Shown here: one piece after another, positions 18,087 through 24,179 of the stretch
Layout: each line of letters begins with the position of its first letter
Position numbering within the stretch: position 1 is the stretch's first letter
Notes under the pieces: model-generated
Seen by the model: the letters and a program-made list of their open reading frames with translations, nothing else
The model's database searches: none
Told to the model about the DNA's origin: nothing
Program-made: the position numbers and the translations under genes
Assembly: GCA_947625105.1 (NCBI GenBank)
Contig: CANQMZ010000006.1
Span: forward strand, 1-32,440
Origin: an uncultured Parasutterella sp.
GTDB lineage: Bacteria > Pseudomonadota > Gammaproteobacteria > Burkholderiales > Burkholderiaceae_F
Reading direction: 5' to 3'
Length of the DNA stretch: 32,440 nucleotides

Positions 18087-19100
18087 GTGGAGAAATTTGC
18101 AACTACTCACTTATACACGACCGAAGACGCAAGACAGGTTGTCGCTTCGGCCTACATGAAATTTCACGATATTCTACTGAAAGCGGGAGTCAATGAGAAT
18201 CTGCTTATTCGTAAATGGACCACTTGCCCATGGTGCCGCGCTACCAACCGTTTCACTTATACCGACAAATTTGGCAAGGGAGATAGCTATTGTGGGAATT
18301 GCGGCTATCACAACGGTGTAGATTTATTAATGCAAGCGAAGAATTGGTCCTTTCAGGAAGCGATTGGTTTTATCGCTGAATACACAAACTGGAAACCCGA
18401 TCGCGAAAAAATTACAGTTGCAGCGACCGGTAGGGCTGATTACGCACCTTATATGAGGAAGATTTTAGACTTTTCTCATCCGGTAAAAGAGGGAGATAGC
18501 GCCTATGCGTACTTACAGGCCTGTGGGATTAGTAAACCATTGCCCAAGTCGCTTTGGGCATCTCCTAAGCTCAGCTATGCATGGATCGGAGGCCGAGAAG
18601 GTAAAAGTAAGGCGGTCTATTATCCGGGGCTTGTGGCTGAAATGAGTGACAGTGAAGGAAAATTGGTTAATCTCTATCGCATTTATCTGCAAGATGACCA
18701 CTTGGCTCCGGTAACCACAGCCAAAAAGACTTACACGAATAGAGTGGCGGGTACGGTTATTCGGCTTGGAGAAGTCTCGGAAGAAGGAGTACTCGGGCTT
18801 GCCGAGGATGTGGAAACGGCATTGTCGGCTACGGAATTGTTTGATGTACCAGTCTGGGCAGTTATCTCAGCTTACAACTACAAGGGCTTTGCGGTCCCTG
18901 AAGGAGTAAAGAAAATCATCTTTTTCGGTGACAACGATTCGGACTTCATTTCCCAAAGAGAAATCTTTACTGCTGCCACAAAACTGAAACAGGAAAACCC
19001 TCAGTTAGAAATAGAAGTCAAGCTTCCGGAAGAAAAAGGGGCGAATTGGAATGATGTGTTAAGAGCCCAAAAGGGAATACCGAACCAGGTGGCGGCTTAA
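18087..19100 (+). CDS. Phage/plasmid-type DNA primase-like protein (zinc ribbon plus Toprim)
   Basis: A protein of 337 residues with two recognisable parts. A zinc ribbon near residues 45-85 (TCPWCRATNRF ... YCGNCGYHNGVDLL) resembles the primase zinc-binding domain of phage and mobile-element primases. The C-terminal half (LGLAEDVETALSATEL ... KKIIFFGDNDSD ... GANWNDVL) is a Toprim fold with its acidic residues. No helicase domain is present. The track starts at a TTG (18054), but AAGAGGAG nine nt before the GTG at 18087 makes VEKFATTHL the better start. No integrase, phage structural gene or plasmid gene lies nearby, so it is an orphan, probably a remnant of a mobile element. It has its own promoter and terminator and an intact reading frame. 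Function is inferred from domains only. Confidence 0.7.
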   Translation: MEKFATTHLYTTEDARQVVASAYMKFHDILLKAGVNENLLIRKWTTCPWCRATNRFTYTDKFGKGDSYCGNCGYHNGVDLLMQAKNWSFQEAIGFIAEYTNWKPDREKITVAATGRADYAPYMRKILDFSHPVKEGDSAYAYLQACGISKPLPKSLWASPKLSYAWIGGREGKSKAVYYPGLVAEMSDSEGKLVNLYRIYLQDDHLAPVTTAKKTYTNRVAGTVIRLGEVSEEGVLGLAEDVETALSATELFDVPVWAVISAYNYKGFAVPEGVKKIIFFGDNDSDFISQREIFTAATKLKQENPQLEIEVKLPEEKGANWNDVLRAQKGIPNQVAA

Positions 19101-19114
19101 AGTGCACTAAGGAC

Positions 19115-19142
19115 GAGGAGGAAAAACGCCTCCTCTTTTTTT
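19115..19142 (+). terminator. Rho-independent terminator after the primase-like gene
   Basis: GAGGAGG-AAAAACG-CCTCCTC is a 7-bp stem followed by TTTTTTT. There is no T run on the minus strand, so it serves the plus-strand gene only; msrAB converges from the right. Confidence 0.88.
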
Positions 19143-19151
19143 ACGGTTAAA

Positions 19152-20108
19152 TTATCGTACCAACTCTCTGTATTGACCGTAACCTTCCTTTTCCATGTCT
19201 GCTAAAGGAATAAATCTCAGAGAGGCACTGTTGATGCAATACCTTAAACCGCCGAACTCCCTCGGTCCATCGTTAAACACATGTCCGAGATGCGATCCCC
19301 CAGTCCTGCTTTTGACTTCTATGCGTGACATTCCATAACTTCCATCAAAATGTTCGGTGACGAAGCTCTTGTCAATCGGTTTTGAGAAGCTAGGCCAACC
19401 GCAGCCAGAATCAAACTTGTCCGTGGAGACAAATAAAGGCTCGCCTGTCACTATATCAACGTAGATGCCTTTTTCATGATTGTCCCAGTATTTGCCAGTA
19501 AAAGCTTTTTCGGTTGCCGCATGCTGTGTGACTTCGTAGGATTCCTTGCTGAGCTTGGAGCGAATTTCCGCGTCAGATGGCTTTGCATAATGCTTTTCGT
19601 GCTTTGCCAGAGTTTCCTGATTGGCCTGCTCCACGCCGGCAAAACTGATATGACAATAGCCGTTTGGATTTTTCTTCAGGTAATCTTGATGGTAGTCCTC
19701 AGCTCGATAGAAGTTTTTCAAGGGTTCGTATTCGACTACAAAAGGCCGCGCATATTTTTTCGCTTCTTCTCTGATGACTTTCTCAATTACAGGAAGATCG
19801 GCTGGGTCAGTATAAAAAATTCCGGTTCTATACTGCGTGCCTACGTCGTTTCCTTGTCGGTTCAGAACGGTAGGATCAATGATTGAAAAATACTGTTTGA
19901 GTATCGTGCTCAAGGAAATGGTATCTGGATCGAACGTCACTTTGACAGTTTCCGCAAAACCGGTTGTTCCCGAACAAACTTGACTGTACGTAGGATTCTC
20001 TATGAATCCGTTCGCATAGCCTGATACAGCATCATTAACACCAATAAGTCGAGAGAAAAATTCCTCAACACCCCAAAAACATCCGCCAGCAAGAAAAATT
20101 GTTTTCAT
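19152..20108 (-). CDS. msrAB: Peptide methionine sulfoxide reductase MsrA/MsrB fusion
   Basis: A bifunctional repair enzyme of 318 residues. The N-terminal MsrA domain begins [18 protein letters not shown], with the catalytic Cys10 in GCFWG, and reduces the S epimer. The C-terminal MsrB domain (from about residue 185) shows [21 protein letters not shown] and the catalytic cysteine in [12 protein letters not shown], and reduces the R epimer. The zinc CxxC pairs found in some MsrB proteins are absent. The track start at 20177 adds 23 residues that do not resemble a signal peptide, so I start at the ATG 20108 and predict a cytoplasmic enzyme. No Shine-Dalgarno is visible. TTAGATATTCT just upstream also occurs before pgi. 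Confidence 0.92.
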   Translation of the reverse strand: MKTIFLAGGCFWGVEEFFSRLIGVNDAVSGYANGFIENPTYSQVCSGTTGFAETVKVTFDPDTISLSTILKQYFSIIDPTVLNRQGNDVGTQYRTGIFYTDPADLPVIEKVIREEAKKYARPFVVEYEPLKNFYRAEDYHQDYLKKNPNGYCHISFAGVEQANQETLAKHEKHYAKPSDAEIRSKLSKESYEVTQHAATEKAFTGKYWDNHEKGIYVDIVTGEPLFVSTDKFDSGCGWPSFSKPIDKSFVTEHFDGSYGMSRIEVKSRTGGSHLGHVFNDGPREFGGLRYCINSASLRFIPLADMEKEGYGQYRELVR

Positions 20109-20388
20109 AACAGAATATCTAAAAAAACGGGCAAATGATAGTGAAATCCAAGGGGGCGAGAGGATGTAATTACCCAAAAGAGGGAAAGGGTAAAACTAAA
20201 TTAGTGTCAGATAAATAGAAAAAATACTAAAATAAAAATTAAATTTGGTCATAATTATTATAAATAAATATCTAAAAATAATAAAATGTAATTTTATTTT
20301 GGTATTATTTCATTGATTCTATAGAGATATTTAGAAAAATATTATTTAGAAAGTTGCAAAAGCTAAATTTAAAGAGTATTGTTTCGCT

Positions 20389-20510
20389 GCTGTCTAAATA
20401 TTTGCGTTTCTCCTCAAAAAACGATGCGCAGGAAAACGGCGGTTGGTCCCGCTAGACTTCCTAACAGACGCAAGACCGCCAGTAAGAAATGGCGGTCTTT
20501 TTCTTTTTTG
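20389..20510 (+). ncRNA. Putative structured small RNA (about 120 nt)
   Basis: A promoter-like TTGCAA (20354-20359), 17-nt spacer and TATTGT (20377-20382) precede a stretch with several nested pairings: TTGCGT with ACGCAA, AGGAA with TTCCT, and GCGG with CCGC. A strong terminator ends it. GGCGGTT upstream could also pair with GACCGCC of the terminator stem, so an alternative antiterminator fold is possible. No known RNA family was recognised. The nearest downstream gene, nrdD, is over 560 nt away, which favours an independent small RNA over a leader. Confidence 0.45.
20472..20510 (+). terminator. Strong Rho-independent terminator of the putative small RNA
   Basis: AAGACCGCCA-(8 nt)-TGGCGGTCTT is a perfect 10-bp stem followed by TTTTTCTTTTTT. 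No protein gene upstream explains it on the plus strand, because msrAB runs away from it. Confidence 0.85.
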
Positions 20511-20958
20511 ACTTTACAGCCTGTTTTAGGTTTGCATTCCGTAAAGACCCCGTTGCTATTTACTCTCCAAAGAGTTCCTTCTTTGGCAAATCGCCGGATT
20601 TGATATAAAAATCGTGTGGTAATTTCCCTAATCGGGATATTCACAATATTCGTTTTTTCTTTATGATTTATCTAGTTCAAATTAAAATGACCCCAATAAA
20701 AAATTCAAGTTTCATTTTTCTCTCTAATTATTATTTTTAGATATATTTAAAAGATATATTATAAGTTTGGTATTCAAAAATTATTTGGAGTTACCTTCGA
20801 GCAGCAAAACAAACAATTTGAAACAAAGTAATTCCACATATTGTGTTTTTATCGGTTATAGTGCGCCGCTTTTTAACCAATATTTCTAAGTTATCTGCTT
20901 GAATTCTAAAGCAGAACAATACCCAAGCAAAAATACATCATGTAGAAAAATGCCTTAT

Positions 20959-21006
20959 ACACAGTATATTGATTGTCTACCACTAAAATTACACTACTGA
21001 TTGTAT
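20959..21006 (+). promoter_or_regulatory. Tandem NrdR boxes upstream of nrdD
   Basis: ACACAGTATATTGATT (20959-20974) and ACACTACTGATTGTAT (20991-21006) match the NrdR box (acaCwAtATaTwGtgt) at 13 and 12 of 16 positions. Their starts are 32 bp apart, about three helical turns, as is usual for NrdR pairs. The second box ends about 20 nt before a -10 element, so bound NrdR would cover the -35 region. This implies nucleotide-sensing repression of the nrdD operon. Confidence 0.75.
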
Positions 21007-21026
21007 TTTTTTTGATTTCTTTTATG

Positions 21027-21032
21027 TATACT
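21027..21032 (+). promoter_or_regulatory. Probable -10 element of the nrdD operon
   Basis: TATACT, preceded by ATG, lies about 40 nt upstream of the nrdD start. No good -35 at 16-18 nt is visible; TTGTAT at 20 nt is inside the second NrdR box. An activator may be needed, but no full FNR palindrome was found. Confidence 0.5.
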
Positions 21033-21072
21033 CTCGGACTGTTTGAAAATTTTTGATTAGGAGCTGGTTCAG

Positions 21073-23103
21073 ATGAGCCCAATGACAGCGACACCGTCTC
21101 ACGTGATTAAAAGAGACGGTACCGTAAAGGACTTTGATATGTCCAAAATTGCCTCCGCTCTGGAAAGGGCAGGTAAGGCGACTGGTGAGTTCGGTGCAGA
21201 CATCGCAAACCGCATTACTCACATTGAAGTGATGAAAAGGTTGGAAGAGCAAAAGATCTCCACACCGACCATTGAACAAATTCAGGATGCCGTAGAAAAC
21301 GCCCTTTTTGACACAGGGTACAGAAAAACGCTACGCGCATACATTGTTTATCGTGAACAAAGAGCAAAAGCCCGTGACGCACGCCGCAGCCTTGTGGATG
21401 TTGAGAGCTCAATGAACGAGTACCTTGACCAACTTGATTGGCGTGTCAATGCCAACGCTAATCAAGGATATTCCCTCGGCGGTCTAATTCTCAATGTTTC
21501 CGGGAAGGTTGTTGCCAACTACTGGCTCAACTACATTTATCCTCCAGAAGTAGGTCACGCGCATCGCGAAGCAGATTTCCATATTCATGATTTGGATATG
21601 CTTTCCGGCTATTGCGCAGGTTGGTCATTGAAGACCCTGCTCAATGAAGGTCTCAATGGGGTTCCTGGCAAAGTAGAAGCAGCGGCTCCTAAACATCTGA
21701 CAAGCGCTGTTGGACAGATCGTCAATTTCCTTGGAACAATGCAGAACGAATGGGCAGGGGCTCAAGCATTCAGCTCCTTTGATACCTATCTGGCTCCTTT
21801 CATTCGTGTTGACAAACTCTCATACAAGGAAGTTCGCCAGTGTATTCAAGAGTTGATTTACAACCTGAATGTTCCAAGTCGTTGGGGTACTCAGACTCCT
21901 TTTACTAATCTCACATTTGACTGGGTTTGCCCGGAGGATTTGAGAGAACAGCATCCGTTAATCGGCGGTGAGGAAGTTGACTTCACCTACGGTGATTTAC
22001 AGGAAGAGATGGCAATGATCAACAGGGCATATATTGAAGTCATGCTCGAGGGAGACGCCAAGGGACGCGTGTTTACGTTCCCGATTCCTACCTACAATAT
22101 GACCAAGGATTTCGATTGGGACAGTCCCAATGCCAAGTTGCTGTTCAGCATGACGGCTCGCTACGGTCTGCCGTATTTCCAGAATTTCATCAATTCAGAA
22201 CTGAAACCCAACATGATTAGATCTATGTGTTGCCGTCTGCAGCTCGACTTGCGCGAGCTCTTAAAGCGTGGTAACGGTTTGTTTGGCTCGGCTGAACAAA
22301 CAGGATCCCTAGGCGTGGTGACCATAAACTGCGCAAGGTTGGGTTATGTGTTCGCACAGGATGAGCAAGGTTTGTTCAAACGTCTTGATGATTTGCTTGA
22401 AATGGCGAGAAACAGCTTGGAGATTAAGCGCAAAGTGATTCAGCGTCATATGGATCACGGCCTGTTCCCGTATACACGACGCTACCTCGGGACGTTGCGT
22501 AATCACTTCTCCACGATCGGTGTTAACGGCCTCAACGAAATGATTCGTAACTTCACTCAGGATAAAGAAGACATTACAACGCCAGCTGGTCATGCATTTG
22601 CAGCCAAAGTATTGGATTTCATCCGTGACAAGATGGTTATCTTCCAAGAAGAGACGGGACATATGTACAACCTAGAGGCCACTCCTGCCGAAGGTACCAC
22701 TTATCGCTTTGCCAAAGAAGATAGGAAACGTTTTCCCAAGATTATCCAAGCCGGTACGCCAGATCATCCTTACTACACCAATAGCTCGCAACTGCCGGTC
22801 AACTACACAGATGATCCATTCCAAGCATTAGAAATGCAGGAAGACCTTCAGAAGAAATACACGGGTGGTACAGTTTTGCACCTCTACATGAATGAAGAAG
22901 TGTCAAGTCCCGAGCTTTGCCGCGATATTGTGCGCCGAGCTCTAACACAGTTCCGTTTACCTTACATCACCATTACGCCAACTTTCTCGATTTGCCCGAA
23001 ACACGGCTATATCCCTGGCAATCACAAGTTCTGCCCGAAGTGTGATGCGGAACTTATTGCCCAGAAGAAGAAAGAAATGGCACAGGCCCAAGCCACGAAA
23101 TAG
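21073..23103 (+). CDS. nrdD: Anaerobic (class III) ribonucleotide reductase catalytic chain, lacking the glycyl radical segment
   Basis: Reduces ribonucleoside triphosphates to deoxyribonucleotides without oxygen. It has 676 residues. An N-terminal ATP cone (about residues 5-100, HVIKRDGTVKDFDMSKI) is followed by the barrel, with SMCCRLQLD on the finger loop carrying the active-site cysteine and TGSLGVVTINCARLGY. A C-terminal zinc site reads CPKHGYIPGNHKFCPKC (three Cys and a His available). The chain ends 21 residues after the last zinc cysteine. The RVxGY glycyl radical motif that normally follows is missing; it is in the next ORF, in a different frame. AGGAG nine nt upstream supports the start. 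Tandem NrdR boxes lie upstream. Confidence 0.93.
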   Translation: MSPMTATPSHVIKRDGTVKDFDMSKIASALERAGKATGEFGADIANRITHIEVMKRLEEQKISTPTIEQIQDAVENALFDTGYRKTLRAYIVYREQRAKARDARRSLVDVESSMNEYLDQLDWRVNANANQGYSLGGLILNVSGKVVANYWLNYIYPPEVGHAHREADFHIHDLDMLSGYCAGWSLKTLLNEGLNGVPGKVEAAAPKHLTSAVGQIVNFLGTMQNEWAGAQAFSSFDTYLAPFIRVDKLSYKEVRQCIQELIYNLNVPSRWGTQTPFTNLTFDWVCPEDLREQHPLIGGEEVDFTYGDLQEEMAMINRAYIEVMLEGDAKGRVFTFPIPTYNMTKDFDWDSPNAKLLFSMTARYGLPYFQNFINSELKPNMIRSMCCRLQLDLRELLKRGNGLFGSAEQTGSLGVVTINCARLGYVFAQDEQGLFKRLDDLLEMARNSLEIKRKVIQRHMDHGLFPYTRRYLGTLRNHFSTIGVNGLNEMIRNFTQDKEDITTPAGHAFAAKVLDFIRDKMVIFQEETGHMYNLEATPAEGTTYRFAKEDRKRFPKIIQAGTPDHPYYTNSSQLPVNYTDDPFQALEMQEDLQKKYTGGTVLHLYMNEEVSSPELCRDIVRRALTQFRLPYITITPTFSICPKHGYIPGNHKFCPKCDAELIAQKKKEMAQAQATK

Positions 23104-23135
23104 TTTTCTACAATTGTCTAATTAAGGAGGAAAAA

Positions 23136-23315
23136 ATGTCCGAAAAAACAACTCAACAGGAAGTTCAGCTCAAAGATGAAGAGCGCACAAAGTGCGAAGT
23201 GTGGACTCGCGTGATGGGATACCATCGTCCGGTATCCTCATTTAACATTGGCAAGCAAGGAGAGTTTGCTGAACGCAAATACTTTGTCGAGTCAAAGTGC
23301 GGTTGCGCCAAGTAA
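23136..23315 (+). CDS. Free-standing glycyl radical domain of class III ribonucleotide reductase (59 aa)
   Basis: Too short for the ORF track. The sequence KCEVWTRVMGYHRPVSSFN followed by GKQGEFAERKYF matches the C-terminal glycyl radical segment of NrdD proteins, with Gly28 in RVMGY as the predicted radical site. The protein ends SKCGCAK, an unusual CGC pair. A textbook AAGGAGG lies 5 nt before the ATG. It begins 32 nt after the nrdD stop, in a different frame, and nrdG follows. I infer that it docks into NrdD and is activated by NrdG, as GrcA (YfiD) replaces the damaged glycyl domain of pyruvate formate-lyase. Its frame is open upstream to about 23046, so a one-base sequencing error or a -1 frameshift could join the two, but the strong ribosome binding site argues for separate translation. 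Confidence 0.85.
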   Translation: MSEKTTQQEVQLKDEERTKCEVWTRVMGYHRPVSSFNIGKQGEFAERKYFVESKCGCAK

Positions 23316-23331
23316 TCTATAACTGAGTTCT

Positions 23332-23367
23332 GACCTCCTTTGCCACGCAATAGCAGGTAAGGAGGTC
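23332..23367 (+). promoter_or_regulatory. Hairpin sequestering the nrdG ribosome binding site
   Basis: GACCTCCTT (23332-23340) and AAGGAGGTC (23359-23367) form a perfect 9-bp stem with an 18-nt loop. The right arm is the only Shine-Dalgarno sequence of nrdG. There is no T run, so this is not a terminator. It should lower nrdG translation relative to the two upstream genes, or act as a switch. Confidence 0.65.
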
Positions 23368-23379
23368 TTCTATTATCAA

Positions 23380-24147
23380 ATGCAACAGAATAAACACATT
23401 GAGATCGTGGATGTCAGCTCTAAAAGCGCTGATGAATTGCGCATCGGTGGCATTGCAAGATTTACTACGATAGATTTTCCTAACAGACTTTCGGCAGTTA
23501 TCTTCATCAAAGGATGTCCATGGCGGTGTGCCTATTGCCAGAACCCTGATCTTCAAGCTAGAGAATTCGCTCCACAAGATGAACGCCTTGACTGGGTAAC
23601 TATTAAAGGCTTTCTTTCCACACGCAAAGGACTGCTTGACGGTGTTGTTTTTAGTGGTGGCGAGCCCTGCGTTGACCCTGCTCTAAACGAGGCGGTTCGA
23701 GAAACCAAAGATCTCGGCTTTCAGGTCGGACTGCACACAGGAGGAATGTATCCGAGAAGAGTATCGGAAATACTTCCGTACCTTGATTGGGTTGGGTTGG
23801 ATATCAAAGCACCCCTTAGCGACGAGAGCGCATACGAGAAAGTCGTTGGCAAAAAAGAGGCGGCATCCCACGTCGAGAGGACACTGGACATGTTGCTACA
23901 GAGTCCTGTGGAATTGGAAGTTAGGACTACGGTCCATCCAGATCTTCTTTCCGAAGAACAGATTGCTAAGATTGCTGATGAACTACTGGCAAAAAAAGTT
24001 CAGACCTTTGCCTTACAGGTTTACCGTCAGCCGAACGGCATGGATGAATCCGAGGCATTGCCTAGAGTTGGCAGTGATTATCCAAGTGAAAAACTTATTA
24101 CCCATTTAAGCCACAGATTCAAGAACTTTATCTTCAGGCGGTCTTAG
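23380..24147 (+). CDS. nrdG: Anaerobic ribonucleotide reductase activating protein (radical SAM)
   Basis: A radical S-adenosylmethionine enzyme of 255 residues that installs the glycyl radical. The iron-sulfur motif CPWRCAYC (CxxxCxxC) is near residue 47, preceded by FTTIDFPNRLSAVIFIKG and followed by QNPDL. FSGGEPCVDP is the SAM-binding segment and LDIKAP is typical of the longer NrdG type found with ATP-cone NrdD proteins of Pseudomonas or Thermotoga kind. Its substrate here should be Gly28 of the separate 59-residue protein just upstream. The start ATG lies 14 nt after AAGGAGG, a long spacing, and the site is held in a hairpin. The stop codon lies inside a second hairpin that covers the next gene's ribosome binding site. 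Confidence 0.93.
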   Translation: MQQNKHIEIVDVSSKSADELRIGGIARFTTIDFPNRLSAVIFIKGCPWRCAYCQNPDLQAREFAPQDERLDWVTIKGFLSTRKGLLDGVVFSGGEPCVDPALNEAVRETKDLGFQVGLHTGGMYPRRVSEILPYLDWVGLDIKAPLSDESAYEKVVGKKEAASHVERTLDMLLQSPVELEVRTTVHPDLLSEEQIAKIADELLAKKVQTFALQVYRQPNGMDESEALPRVGSDYPSEKLITHLSHRFKNFIFRRS

Positions 24148-24177
24148 ACTTCTCTCATCGTTATTGAGGAGGTCTAA
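24144..24177 (+). promoter_or_regulatory. Hairpin joining the nrdG stop codon to the next gene's ribosome binding site
   Basis: TTAGACTTCT (24144-24153) and GGAGGTCTAA (24168-24177) can form a 10-bp stem with two G-U pairs and a 14-nt loop. The left arm contains the nrdG stop codon and the right arm contains the Shine-Dalgarno of the downstream gene. A ribosome terminating at nrdG would open it, which suggests translational coupling. Confidence 0.6.
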
Positions 24178-24179
24178 AA

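Larger units (their letters stand above)
20268..20744. repeat. 17-bp perfect inverted repeat flanking the putative RNA gene
   Basis: ATATCTAAAAATAATAA at 20268-20284 is repeated as its exact reverse complement at 20728-20744, with 443 bp between the arms. Both arms lie in AT-rich sequence, so chance is possible. No transposase lies between them. Confidence 0.45.
20109..21072. other. AT-rich 964-bp intergenic region between msrAB and nrdD
   Basis: No convincing protein gene is present. The flanks (about 20200-20360 and 20640-20960) are very AT-rich and carry several variants of ATATTTAGA/TCTAAATAT. A GC-richer block (about 20380-20510) holds a probable RNA gene with a terminator. A second -10-like TATAGT with a GC-rich discriminator lies at 20857, and an isolated 7-bp hairpin lies at 20896-20917. 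Two NrdR boxes and a -10 element lie next to nrdD. The track ORFs here (20379-20603 and 20414-20644) run across the terminator and look spurious. Confidence 0.7.

Noticed and set aside
15000-19150. Complete mobile island or prophage
   Set aside because: No integrase, transposase, attachment repeats or structural phage genes were seen around the exporter and primase genes.
19476-19886. 136-aa plus-strand ORF opposite msrAB
   Set aside because: Shadow of the msrAB frame; hydrophobicity comes from antisense codons.
20379-20644. Track ORFs of 74 aa (plus) and 76 aa (minus) in the msrAB-nrdD gap
   Set aside because: They run across a strong terminator hairpin and the putative RNA gene, have no convincing ribosome binding site, and encode no recognisable protein.
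20666-20742. 25-codon ATG ORF (MIYLVQIKM...) in the AT-rich gap
   Set aside because: No Shine-Dalgarno and AT-rich composition; stops are rare by chance only over this short length.
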